From positions 1 to 8,750 of the forward strand of contig JAISDP010000064.1 in assembly GCA_031264715.1 (NCBI GenBank): 8,750 nt of DNA. The letters are read 5' to 3'. Below, in pieces: positions 1 to 8,285 of this stretch (position 1 is its first letter; each line of letters starts with the position of its first letter). The DNA comes from Bacteroidales bacterium (GTDB lineage Bacteria; Bacteroidota; Bacteroidia; Bacteroidales; UBA4181). The translations under genes and the position numbers were made by a program. A model generated the notes under the pieces. The model was not told where the DNA came from and did no database searches. It worked only from the letters and a program-made list of their open reading frames with translations.

Positions 1-2
1 CG

Positions 3-695
3 CGCAATGCCGACGGCTCGTGGGTGTCATGGCCGGAAAACGCCCGCATTACCGAATGGTATGGCTGTATCGAATCCAACCCTTATCAGCAGGGCTGGTT
101 TGTGCCGCACGACATAGACGGTATGGTAGCACTGATGGGTGGCAAGGAAGCGGTACTGGCCGACCTGACGGCATTCTTTGACAAAACGCCACAGGATCTG
201 TTGTGGAACAACTATTACAACCACGCCAACGAACCCGTGCATTTCGTGCCATTCCTGTTTAATAAGTTAGGAGAACCATGGCATACACAAAAATGGAGCC
301 GGCATATATGCAAAAATGCATACCGTAACGAAGTGGAAGGCATTGTCGGCAACGAAGACGCCGGACAAATGTCGGCATGGTATGTGTTGGCGGCTTCGGG
401 CATACACCCCTCTTGTCCGGGAGACACAAGGTTCGAGATTACCAGTCCGGTTTTTGACAGGGTAGAATTCCGGTTAGACCCCGATTACGCCCAGGGAGAG
501 AAATTCACGATCATAGCGCATGACAATACGCCGGCAAACATATATATACAAAAAGCGATGTTGAACGGAAAAGAATACAATAAGTGTTACCTCGATTTTG
601 CGGCTATAGCCCGCGGGGGTATATTGGAACTATATATGGGTAATACGCCCAACAAAGAATGGGGCGTAAAACCTGATAATAAATCTTTATATTAA
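3..695 (+). CDS. GH92 family alpha-mannosidase, C-terminal part (5' end outside window)
   Basis: This is the last 230 residues of a glycoside hydrolase family 92 enzyme, a Ca2+-dependent exo-alpha-mannosidase family usually about 750 residues long. The reading frame is open from base 3, so the GTG at 24 is an internal codon and not a start. Visible hallmarks, numbered from that GTG, are the IESNPYQQGWFVPHD segment at 16-30, whose Glu17 aligns by spacing with the general acid of characterised members; NEPVHFVPFLFN at 69-80; and GNEDAGQMSAW at 109-119, the conserved acidic and glycine motif. The C-terminal beta-sandwich ends with LNGKEY and the GG-x-LELYMGNTPNKEWG type of ending usual for GH92. 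The residue before Glu70 is Asn, not the His found in alpha-1,2-specific enzymes, so linkage specificity is open. Its stop lies 17 bases before susC, so they are probably co-transcribed. Signal peptide and location cannot be seen. Family assignment is very secure; exact substrate is not. Confidence 0.95.
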   Translation, partial: RNADGSWVSWPENARITEWYGCIESNPYQQGWFVPHDIDGMVALMGGKEAVLADLTAFFDKTPQDLLWNNYYNHANEPVHFVPFLFNKLGEPWHTQKWSRHICKNAYRNEVEGIVGNEDAGQMSAWYVLAASGIHPSCPGDTRFEITSPVFDRVEFRLDPDYAQGEKFTIIAHDNTPANIYIQKAMLNGKEYNKCYLDFAAIARGGILELYMGNTPNKEWGVKPDNKSLY

Positions 696-712
696 CTAAA
701 AATCTTTACTAC

Positions 713-3700
713 ATGAAAGAAAAACAAAGAGCGGGTACACTTGGTGTAATACCCAAAATTGTAAAACTGATGTTTTTATTGATACCGCTATGCTTTAGCG
801 AAATTCAGGCGGAAACATCTTTGAACATCCAAAGCCCGGAAAAAACGGTATCGGGCGCGGTAACTGACGAAAGCGGTAGTCCTATCGCCGGAGTGGTTGT
901 TTCGGCAAAAGGCACAAGAATAGTGACCTCTACCGATATCAACGGCGCTTTTTCATTGAACATTCCGGCAGAGACCGGAACACTGCAATTCTCTTTTTTG
1001 GGAATGAAGACCAAAGAACTGCCTGTCGGCAACGAGTCGCAGTTTAATGTGGTTATGGAATATGACGCTGTCGGAATTGACGATGTGATAGTCGTGGGAT
1101 ACGGAACGCGGACAAAAAAGGATATGTCCATTGCGGTCGGCTCCATAAAGGGCGACGACTTGAACAGCAGGACTTCGGATTTTAACATCCTGCAAGGCGT
1201 AGCCGGAAAAGTAGCCGGTGTGCAAAACATTTCGATGTCCGGCAGGCCCGGCGGGAAATCGTCATTACGCGTGCGCGGCATGGGCTCCATCAACGCCGGT
1301 AAAGACCCTGTTTATGTAATGGACGGCGTAATAGGCGTGGATCCCGATATCATAAACTCGGCCAATGTGGAATCCATTGAGGTACTCAAGGATGCGGCCG
1401 CAACAGCCATGTATGGTGCGCAGGGATCAAACGGCGTTATCCTCATTACGACTAAAAAAGGGGAAAAAGGCAAAGGCTTGATAACTTATGAGGGCAAGGC
1501 GGGGTTTGGCTTGCTGAACCGGACACTCGACCTGCTGAACGCAGACGAATACATGGAAGTTCAAAAACGCGCCTATGCTTACAGCGGCCAGACAGCGCCC
1601 TACCTGACGACGCCTATGGAAAACCTGTTCTATTATGCAAAAGACAATTCCGGCGCTTACCAGTATGACGCCAACGGATTCCTGATCGCTTCGCCGAAAT
1701 ATAATACGGATTGGCAAAAAGAACTTACGCAAACCGCCATCACCAATGACCATATCATCTCTTTTTCATCGGCGAATGACAATTCGAGCGTATATGCCAG
1801 CCTCGGGTACCAGAATTACCAGGGGCTGATAAAAGAAACGCTCTATAAGCGGTTGACCGGTACGGTAAATGTAAGCCGCAAAATTAATGACTGGTTTCGC
1901 ATTCAGATTTTGGCGTCCGTAGGTAACCAGGAGGGCAACAATAACGACGAGGAGGGCTCTTTCTACCAGAGACCCGTTAGGAATATGGCGGAAATGCCGC
2001 CCATTGTTCCTGTGCAGTATGAGGACGGCACCTGGGGACGCAAGCATGATGTTCCTTTGGGAGAAGAGGGAGAAAATCCCCTTCTGGTGCTGCGAGACAA
2101 AAAGAACGAATGGAAATCCAATTTTGCAGTCTTTAGCCTCAATGCCACCCTGAATCTGACCAAAAAGTTGACGTTTACGGCGCAAGGCGACTACCAAATG
2201 GCAAACCGGAAAGAGATGAGTTATGCCAAGGCCGGACTTCTCGATGTGAGCGCGAACAATGGCGGATATGCCGACATAAGTAACAGCGATGCTCAAAAAT
2301 TTAGCAGCGAAAATTATTTTACCTTTACAGATAATTTTTTTGACGGCCAGCTTAGCTCGAATTTTGTGTTGGGAGCCAGTTGGTATTACAATCACTCGGA
2401 AAACTCTTCTTCAGGCTCGGAACAATATTTCGATGATTCTTTCGATTACTACAATCTGGCGGCGGGAACAACATTTCATAAACCGGGGTCAGGCATGAGT
2501 CAAAACACGATGAATTCGTACTATTTCAGGATGAATCACACTTTCAGGGACAGGTACCTGCTTGGTTTTTCATTCCGGGCAGATGGCGCGTCAAACTTCG
2601 GCGCCAATAATAAGTATGGGTATTTCCCCTCCGTATCGGCCGGTTGGCGTATTTCAGAAGAAAACTTCTTCCAACCCGTAAAGGATATTATCAACCAAAT
2701 GAAAATCAGGGCAAGTTATGGTGTGGTAGGGAATGCGTCCATCCCCAATTACATGACCATCTCCCAATACAGTAATAATTCACTGATATTCAACAAGGAC
2801 TTGAATCCCTACGTGACGCTCAGCAACCTTGGTAATGAAGACCTGAAATGGGAATCCTCGCACCAGTTTAACGTGGGACTTGACCTTAATTTCTTCAACA
2901 GCCGTTTGGAGGTGATATTGGATTATTACCGCAAATCTACCAAAGACCTGCTGTTCCAAAAGCAAGTTCCCTACACAACCGGTTATTCCACCTCATGGAC
3001 AAACCTCGGCGAGATTGTGAACAAAGGCTTCGAGGCTACCATTACGTCGCGGAATATTCACACCAGGGATTTTATGTGGATAACCGATTTGGTGTTCTCC
3101 ACCAATAAATTAGTTGTTGTAGATATAAATGGAGAAACCATTGATACGGGAAATAACACGATAGCTAAGGAAGGAGAAGAATGGGCTGCCTATTCCGTTT
3201 ATAGAAGACTGGGCACCTGGAGTTTGGCAGAAGTGGCGGAAGCCGCCAAGTATAACAAAAAACCCGGGGACATTAAATATGAAGACGTCAATGGGGACTA
3301 TGTGATTGATGAGAATGACCGCCAAATTATGGGTAGTGGTACGCCTAAAGGAAGCCTTACGATGATTAATACGTTCAACTATAAGGGCTTTTCCCTGACG
3401 ATCGACCTGAACTACACGTATGGATTTAAGATTATGGGTATTACCAACTCTATGTTGGAAAACAGGCCGCTATTCAGCAACAATATGAGAACCATACTCG
3501 ATGCGTGGACGCCCGAAAACCAGAATACCATGATCGCCGCATTGCGTCTTCCTTCGGATGAGAGGTTCGGGGAAAATGAAAAAGACTCCTTCATGCTCCA
3601 CAAAGGCGATTTCTTCAGAATTCGCAACATTGCGCTATCCTATACCTTCAGCCCCAAAATCCTGGAGAAACTCAAATTCATCAACGATTTGTCGATAGGC

Positions 3701-3850
3701 GTATCCGTGGAAAACCTGTGGGTATTTACGGCATATCCGGGCTATGATCCCGAAGTAGGGGCATTCGCCACGGACACGGGACAAGGTATCTCCTTTTATT
3801 CTTACCCGCGCCCAACCACTATTTCTGCTAATTTAAAGATCACCTTTTAA
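713..3850 (+). CDS. SusC-type TonB-dependent outer-membrane glycan transporter
   Basis: This is an outer-membrane importer that, with the SusD protein encoded next to it, should take up oligosaccharides using energy from TonB. At 1045 residues it has the normal SusC size. A signal peptide covers about 1-33 (hydrophobic core KLMFLLIPLCF, probable cleavage after IQA). A carboxypeptidase-regulatory-like domain follows at about 45-116 (VSGAVTDESGSPIAGVVVS). The TonB box is DDVIVVGYGT at 123-132. The plug domain is about 136-250 and includes VRGMGSINAGKDPVYVMDG and IEVLKDAAATAMYGAQGSNG. The rest is the 22-strand-type barrel, ending in LKITF with the C-terminal Phe typical of outer-membrane beta signals. 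Residues 858-869 (DVNGDYVIDEND) form the Ca2+-loop-like motif common in SusC proteins. There is no N-terminal STN domain, so it is not of the type that signals to an anti-sigma factor. The start at 713 gives a rather long basic n-region; ATG at 770 is a possible but less likely alternative. Substrate cannot be read from the sequence. Confidence 0.97.
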   Translation: MKEKQRAGTLGVIPKIVKLMFLLIPLCFSEIQAETSLNIQSPEKTVSGAVTDESGSPIAGVVVSAKGTRIVTSTDINGAFSLNIPAETGTLQFSFLGMKTKELPVGNESQFNVVMEYDAVGIDDVIVVGYGTRTKKDMSIAVGSIKGDDLNSRTSDFNILQGVAGKVAGVQNISMSGRPGGKSSLRVRGMGSINAGKDPVYVMDGVIGVDPDIINSANVESIEVLKDAAATAMYGAQGSNGVILITTKKGEKGKGLITYEGKAGFGLLNRTLDLLNADEYMEVQKRAYAYSGQTAPYLTTPMENLFYYAKDNSGAYQYDANGFLIASPKYNTDWQKELTQTAITNDHIISFSSANDNSSVYASLGYQNYQGLIKETLYKRLTGTVNVSRKINDWFRIQILASVGNQEGNNNDEEGSFYQRPVRNMAEMPPIVPVQYEDGTWGRKHDVPLGEEGENPLLVLRDKKNEWKSNFAVFSLNATLNLTKKLTFTAQGDYQMANRKEMSYAKAGLLDVSANNGGYADISNSDAQKFSSENYFTFTDNFFDGQLSSNFVLGASWYYNHSENSSSGSEQYFDDSFDYYNLAAGTTFHKPGSGMSQNTMNSYYFRMNHTFRDRYLLGFSFRADGASNFGANNKYGYFPSVSAGWRISEENFFQPVKDIINQMKIRASYGVVGNASIPNYMTISQYSNNSLIFNKDLNPYVTLSNLGNEDLKWESSHQFNVGLDLNFFNSRLEVILDYYRKSTKDLLFQKQVPYTTGYSTSWTNLGEIVNKGFEATITSRNIHTRDFMWITDLVFSTNKLVVVDINGETIDTGNNTIAKEGEEWAAYSVYRRLGTWSLAEVAEAAKYNKKPGDIKYEDVNGDYVIDENDRQIMGSGTPKGSLTMINTFNYKGFSLTIDLNYTYGFKIMGITNSMLENRPLFSNNMRTILDAWTPENQNTMIAALRLPSDERFGENEKDSFMLHKGDFFRIRNIALSYTFSPKILEKLKFINDLSIGVSVENLWVFTAYPGYDPEVGAFATDTGQGISFYSYPRPTTISANLKITF

Positions 3851-3864
3851 AAATAATTGACGGT

Positions 3865-5382
3865 ATGAAAAAAATATATTCAAAAATAAGTTGCTTGATT
3901 GCCATAGTGGTAATCGTAACGTCATGCGATTCGTTCCTTGACGAGGATCCCAAGACATTCCTCACACCGAACTCTTATTTCCAAAACGAAGGACAAATCG
4001 TAGCTGCGGTAAACGGGCTATATACCTTTTTAGACGATATCTTCGATGGAGATATAGAAGTCAACTCGCAAACTTTTCTTTTTATGGAATACCTGACCGG
4101 ATATGGGGAACGCCCGCGGGGACATGGCGGTCAAAACTTGTCCCAAACGGTTTCCATGACAGTGGCAGAGAACAACGGCTATGTCGAATACCTGTGGCGA
4201 ACGGCATATACCGCCATTGAGAACTGCAACAGCATTATCGCAGGTATCGAATCGGCCGGTGATGGAATTATAAGTGAAGACCGGAAGAACGAACTGTTAG
4301 GCGAAACCTATTTTCTGCGCGCTTACAACTACTTCAACTTAGTAAGGCTTTACGGGCCTGTACCGCTGAAAATCACCAGCACAACAAGTTTGTCGGACGT
4401 GGAAATTGGATTAACCTCCGAAGAAGAGGTCTATGTCCAGATAGATTTGGATTTGACCAAAGCCGCCGAACTGATGGAAAACAGTCCTTGGACGAAGACT
4501 GACGGAAGGGTTACCAAAGGGGCTGTAAAATCATTGCTCGCCAAAGTTTACCTCACGATGGCGGGATACCCGCTGCAAAAAGGAACTGAATATTACCGGA
4601 AAGCCTATGAAACGGCGAAAGAGGTATATGCAAGTAATGCCTTCAGGTTGTTTGACAGCTACACAGAACTGCGAATAAATGAAAACACCGGCGAACATAT
4701 ATGGGCAATCCAAAGGGAAGCCGAAAATGCAGGCTCTCCGGTGCATAACGCGATGTTGCCTTATCCTGAGTCTGACCTGGCAAAATCAATTTCGAAGAAC
4801 GGGGCATACGGCGGAGGACTGGCTCCCGCACAGTCATTTTACGACTCCTATCCTGCCGGAGATAAACGGATAGCAGAAATGGCATTTTATTATACCGAAC
4901 ACGATGCGCTTGATGGTTCGGGGATAATTCCCCTTGGAAAGCCGTACATATATAAGTTCTGGGACGACGATTGTGCAAGTTCCGGTAAATCGGGCGCCAA
5001 TTATTCGCTGTTGAGATATGCCGATGTACTGCTGGTACTGGCCGAGGCAAAGGCCCAAGCAGATGGAGGAACAACGAGCGACGCTGACGCCGTTGACGCC
5101 TATTTTGAAGTACGGCACAGGGCGCTGCCCTCCGAATCGAAACCGGCATCAATAAGCGTGGACGACGTGTTGAAAGAACGTTTTTGGGAAATATGCTTCG
5201 AAGGCCAGACCTGGTATGACATGCTGCGTACCCGGAAAGCTTTAAATGTGACCACCGGCCTAATTGTGAACATGATCGGGTACCAGACGCCCGTCCATAG
5301 CGCGCCCTTCAAAACGGAGGATCTTTTGTTCCCGTATCCTATTCGGGAGAAACGGTTAAATCCAAATCTTATAAGGAATTAG
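3865..5382 (+). CDS. SusD-type surface glycan-binding lipoprotein
   Basis: This is the partner of the SusC transporter upstream; in known systems it sits as a lid on the barrel and binds the glycan. The 505-residue length is normal for the family. The N-terminus has a lipoprotein signal ending in VIVTSC with Cys21 as the lipid-attachment residue, followed directly by DSFLDEDPKTFLTPNSYF, the classic SusD opening. Family motifs follow in order: LGETYFLRAYNYFNLVRLYG in the first helical region, LRYADVLLVLAEAKAQ at about 383-398, RFWEICFEGQTWYDMLRTRK at about 439-458, and the closing FPYPIREKRLNPNLIRN. These mark the N-terminal SusD-like domain with TPR-type helices and the C-terminal RagB/SusD domain. 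Acidic residues after Cys21 fit the surface-export signal described for Bacteroidota lipoproteins. Only 14 bases separate it from susC, and the next gene starts 3 bases after its stop, so translation may be coupled. Ligand is unknown; alpha-mannosides are a guess from the GH92 neighbour. Confidence 0.97.
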   Translation: MKKIYSKISCLIAIVVIVTSCDSFLDEDPKTFLTPNSYFQNEGQIVAAVNGLYTFLDDIFDGDIEVNSQTFLFMEYLTGYGERPRGHGGQNLSQTVSMTVAENNGYVEYLWRTAYTAIENCNSIIAGIESAGDGIISEDRKNELLGETYFLRAYNYFNLVRLYGPVPLKITSTTSLSDVEIGLTSEEEVYVQIDLDLTKAAELMENSPWTKTDGRVTKGAVKSLLAKVYLTMAGYPLQKGTEYYRKAYETAKEVYASNAFRLFDSYTELRINENTGEHIWAIQREAENAGSPVHNAMLPYPESDLAKSISKNGAYGGGLAPAQSFYDSYPAGDKRIAEMAFYYTEHDALDGSGIIPLGKPYIYKFWDDDCASSGKSGANYSLLRYADVLLVLAEAKAQADGGTTSDADAVDAYFEVRHRALPSESKPASISVDDVLKERFWEICFEGQTWYDMLRTRKALNVTTGLIVNMIGYQTPVHSAPFKTEDLLFPYPIREKRLNPNLIRN

Positions 5383-5385
5383 GGA

Positions 5386-6765
5386 ATGAAACAGAGTCCC
5401 AACTATATGGTATTACTGGCGTCTTTGATGTGCCTTTTCATTTCCTGCGAGGAGAAGAATGAGGGCAAAAGGGAAAATCCTTTTGACAACGGAAGTACAG
5501 AGGTATTCGTAAAAGTCACGAACACCTCGAATGCCGATACGTTATTCCTTTCGTGGAATCTTACCGATACAGAAATTAGCTTTGATAGCTACCAGATTGA
5601 GGTGAGCAAGTCGAAAGAGGGTACCAAAACCGCCGGAAAAAATGAAAGCAAGTGCTTTTTCACTCATGTGCCCTACGATGAACTGGTGCCGGTGTCCATA
5701 TCGCTCGTTGAGAACAACAATGTGATTAAAACCAATTCGGCAAACGTCAAAATTGACGGCATTGACAAGGTGATTGCAAAGGTTATTATTCCGGACAGGA
5801 ATAGCGTGACGGCAGGCGACGGGATGTATTCCATCGCCCTGCCCGACGGCAGGAGTATTTTCTTGATGGGCGATTCATATATCGGAACTGTTACAAACGG
5901 GCGCCGTTCCACGTCCGACCGTATGTACAGGAACACGTACATCGTGTATGACGATGGACAGGTCAGCGCCATTTATGGCGCTAACGGCGACAACAACGCT
6001 TCGGCGGCCGTTCCGCCCTGTTGTCCCGATGAGAGGAAATGGTACTGGCCCGGACATGGATTTGTCGAAGGAAACAAGCTCTACATCTTTCAGACGTTAA
6101 TGTACCAAGGAGGCGATGGCATGTGGGGATTCATGTACGAAACGACCCATATCCTGGAGTATGACCTGCCCGGCCTGCAACTAAACAGCACCACGCCCAT
6201 ACCTTTCAATGGCTCGACGGATATCCATTATGGAATGGCTGCGCTCAGTGAAAGCGGTTACATTTATATCTACGCCCAAGTAGATATAGAAAACGACTGG
6301 GATCCGATAGCCGAAGTAATGGTTGCGAGGGCTACTGCAAGTAATCCATATAGCGGTTGGCAATATTACAACGGATCGAGTTGGAGTATCAACGCTTCGG
6401 ATGCCGTTAAACTGTCGGGGCTGAGCAGCGTGCCGGTTTCTTCCCAGTTCAATGTCTTCAAACTACGTGACAAATATGTATTGCTTACCCAAAACAAGAC
6501 TTTCAATTCGGGAGAGATATGTACGTTCATAGCAGATAACCCTTACGGCCCATGGAGAAACAAAAAACTTGTGTTCAAAACATACGAGCAAAACACTCCA
6601 AATTTGTTTACTTATAATGCAATGGCTCATCCGCAATTCGAGAAAGACGGCATGATACTGGTAAGCTACAACGTGAACACCGAAGTCTTTGCGGAGCAGT
6701 TCAGCGATGTGAGTACTTACCGTCCCAGATTCTTCTGGGTGGAAATAAATAAAATATTAAATTAA
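5386..6765 (+). CDS. Lipoprotein with FN3-like domain and DUF5005/DUF4185-like beta-propeller
   Basis: This is a 459-residue surface-type lipoprotein with signal LLASLMCLFISC and Cys21 as the lipid site, then an acidic/polar linker. Residues about 37-125 look like a fibronectin-III or Ig-like beta sandwich (TLFLSWN, FDSYQIEVSKS, SISLVENNNVIKTNSANVKI). From about 130 onward repeated beta-blade patterns suggest a propeller. SIALPDGRSIFLMGDSYIG at 149-167, the RNTYIVYDDG strand at 182-191, KWYWPGHGFVEGNKLYIF at 218-235, AHPQFEKDGMILVSYNVN at 414-431 and the end YRPRFFWVEI resemble the DUF5005 family and, more distantly, DUF4185. Some DUF4185 members are reported to be endo-D-arabinanases (GH183), so this protein may be a glycan-cleaving enzyme, a binding protein, or both; the sequence alone does not decide. 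Cys212 and Cys213 are adjacent. It starts 3 bases after the susD stop, where SusE/SusF-like or surface endo-acting proteins usually lie. The family call is from motif memory, without a profile search. Confidence 0.65.
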   Translation: MKQSPNYMVLLASLMCLFISCEEKNEGKRENPFDNGSTEVFVKVTNTSNADTLFLSWNLTDTEISFDSYQIEVSKSKEGTKTAGKNESKCFFTHVPYDELVPVSISLVENNNVIKTNSANVKIDGIDKVIAKVIIPDRNSVTAGDGMYSIALPDGRSIFLMGDSYIGTVTNGRRSTSDRMYRNTYIVYDDGQVSAIYGANGDNNASAAVPPCCPDERKWYWPGHGFVEGNKLYIFQTLMYQGGDGMWGFMYETTHILEYDLPGLQLNSTTPIPFNGSTDIHYGMAALSESGYIYIYAQVDIENDWDPIAEVMVARATASNPYSGWQYYNGSSWSINASDAVKLSGLSSVPVSSQFNVFKLRDKYVLLTQNKTFNSGEICTFIADNPYGPWRNKKLVFKTYEQNTPNLFTYNAMAHPQFEKDGMILVSYNVNTEVFAEQFSDVSTYRPRFFWVEINKILN

Positions 6766-6784
6766 TTCAATTAAACAGATTATT

Positions 6785-7249
6785 ATGAAAAAATATGTAT
6801 TACTTTTTACAATAGTTTCGGCGTTGTTTTCCTTTTCAAGTTGTGACGATGCCGACCGGCTAAAAATGGTTTCGGATTATCCGGCCGATTATGACATCAC
6901 ATACGGTATAAGGCTGGTCATGCAATACGATGAAGTAAACGTCAACGGCATAGACCTTGCGGCAAGGTTCCCGTTCTTCGAAACATTCAGGTTGACCATA
7001 CACTACACCGACAGTAAAATAAGTGCAGTGACTTTATCGAATGGAGAAATACCTTTCTCTCCTTATGATTTTGAGATTCCCACCGGAAAGACAGCGTGTT
7101 ATTTGGATACCGAAGCGCTTCCCAATGAGTTGCGAATTGCCGGAACGAATAATGTGATCGCCTATTTTCAGAATGGAGAATTCAGTATTCCGTTCAAGTT
7201 GGATTGTGCAGCGCTGGATTATAAATATACCTTTAAAAGTGTTAACTAA
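6785..7249 (+). CDS. Small lipoprotein of unknown family
   Basis: I do not recognise this 154-residue protein. It starts with MKKYVLLFTIVSALFSFSSC, a clear lipoprotein signal with Cys20 as the lipid site, followed by the acidic DDAD that fits surface export in Bacteroidota. The mature part of about 135 residues is rich in alternating hydrophobic and polar residues (IRLVMQYDEV, FRLTIHYTDSKISAVTLSNG, NNVIAYFQNGEFSIPFKLDC), which suggests a single small beta-sandwich domain. It has no recognisable catalytic motif. Three Cys remain, including Cys20 and one near the C-terminus in KLDCAAL. It lies 19 bases after the propeller gene and 16 before the DUF4961-like gene, so it is almost certainly part of the operon. 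Its position after susD suggests an accessory glycan-binding or assembly role, by analogy only. The A/T-rich leader before the ATG is typical of the phylum. Confidence 0.85.
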   Translation: MKKYVLLFTIVSALFSFSSCDDADRLKMVSDYPADYDITYGIRLVMQYDEVNVNGIDLAARFPFFETFRLTIHYTDSKISAVTLSNGEIPFSPYDFEIPTGKTACYLDTEALPNELRIAGTNNVIAYFQNGEFSIPFKLDCAALDYKYTFKSVN

Positions 7250-7265
7250 ATTAAAATAAATACGT

Positions 7266-8285
7266 ATGAAACCCTTAAAAAAATATACCTATTGGGCGTC
7301 AGCTATTGTCATGTCGGTGCTTGTAGTAACTTGTATGTCTATAGAGGAAATTATTCATCCTGACAATGCCCAAGTAAACAGCGATATTGATATTGTTGTT
7401 AAAATAAAAATAGATGCCGACACCGACCGCAGCAGTAAATTGGCGTTTGGGGTATTGGCCCCAAAAAGCTGGAATATTGCCAACAGTGCCATCGTAACAC
7501 TTACCACAACGGCCGATTTCCCTGCCAATGTGGTTACCAATGAATCCCTGACGGTGATACCCGCAGGAGAAAACAATCCGTCAGATGGCCAGCCATGGCC
7601 GACTTCGTTTCAAAGCAAATTCGGGGTATTAGGCAATACAGGACCAGTAGAGTGGGTGGTGTTTGAGTCAAATACCACATTCCAAGTCCATGATAAGGAT
7701 GATGGAACGAAAAAAGTAATAAACGGGACTGTCAACATAAAACTTCATACCGGGGACAGGGCCATAAAACTCTTTATGGGATATACTTTTTGCGGAAAGC
7801 AGTTTGGGTTTAGCCGCGAAGAATATAACGACGATCTCTTCGTGAGTGCCAAAGTGCTTGAAGTAACCGACGGAGACGACCCGGTATGGGATTATACCGT
7901 GGAGCCGCAGATATCGTATGTGCCTGCGACTTTTAGCTTCGGGGATATCTTCTCCGTCAAGTATAACGAGCCCAATTCCGTAACAACAGGCGGCCTGAAA
8001 GGCGGTAATGTCTATCTTTATGGAAAAGCGAGATACAGTGCGAACGGCATCACGACGGAAAAAGTAATAGACGAAATAAGCAGCAAAACGCTTATGGACG
8101 AGTTAGGCGATATGGGGCAAGTGACTTCATGGCAGAAATACATTTACCCGAAAGACTTCTTCGATTTGCCGGATGACGCCGTGATAATAGAGCTATGGGT
8201 TCATTTCACCAATCAAGATAAAAGCATTATCATAGTGGACAATGAAACGGAAGAAGACTTTAACGTAGAACCAACCTGCCAGTAA
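7266..8285 (+). CDS. Lipoprotein, DUF4961-like, putative surface glycan-binding protein
   Basis: This is a 339-residue predicted lipoprotein. The signal ends in MSVLVVTC with Cys23 as the likely lipid site; Thr at -1 is less usual than Gly, Ala or Ser but is tolerated. The mature protein opens with IEEIIHPDNAQVNSDIDIVV, and LAFGVLAPKSWNI follows at about 59-71. These fit what I remember of the DUF4961 family of PUL-linked Bacteroidota proteins, but no search was possible. Two beta-rich parts are visible: about 24-195, ending near the aromatic, glycine-rich segment MGYTFCGKQFGFSREEYND, and about 210-335, beginning PQISYVPATFSFGDIFSVKY and ending in IIELWVHFTNQDKSIIIVDN. No catalytic signature is apparent. 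Its place in the lipoprotein trio after susD suggests glycan binding at the surface. Gene prediction and lipoprotein nature are firm; the family name is moderate and the function is inferred. Confidence 0.6.
   Translation: MKPLKKYTYWASAIVMSVLVVTCMSIEEIIHPDNAQVNSDIDIVVKIKIDADTDRSSKLAFGVLAPKSWNIANSAIVTLTTTADFPANVVTNESLTVIPAGENNPSDGQPWPTSFQSKFGVLGNTGPVEWVVFESNTTFQVHDKDDGTKKVINGTVNIKLHTGDRAIKLFMGYTFCGKQFGFSREEYNDDLFVSAKVLEVTDGDDPVWDYTVEPQISYVPATFSFGDIFSVKYNEPNSVTTGGLKGGNVYLYGKARYSANGITTEKVIDEISSKTLMDELGDMGQVTSWQKYIYPKDFFDLPDDAVIIELWVHFTNQDKSIIIVDNETEEDFNVEPTCQ

Noticed and set aside
24..26. GTG as start of the first gene
   Set aside because: The frame is open upstream to base 3 and reads conserved GH92-like sequence (RNADGSWVSWPEN), so this GTG is an internal Val codon of a truncated gene.
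805..1293. 162-residue minus-strand open frame opposite the SusC plug domain
   Set aside because: It mirrors the conserved plug codons and has no start context or homology that I can recognise.
1766..2395. 209-residue open frame on the minus strand inside susC
   Set aside because: It lies fully antisense to a well-supported SusC barrel, has no recognisable domain, and is typical of chance open frames in such genes.
4643..5152. 169-residue minus-strand open frame inside susD
   Set aside because: It is antisense to conserved SusD motifs, and its translation is Arg/Pro/His-rich and low in pattern, as expected for a shadow frame.
5965..5982. Perfect hairpin agcgcc-atttat-ggcgct
   Set aside because: It lies within the propeller coding frame (SAIYGA), has no T-run after it, and fits codon coincidence rather than a terminator or operator.
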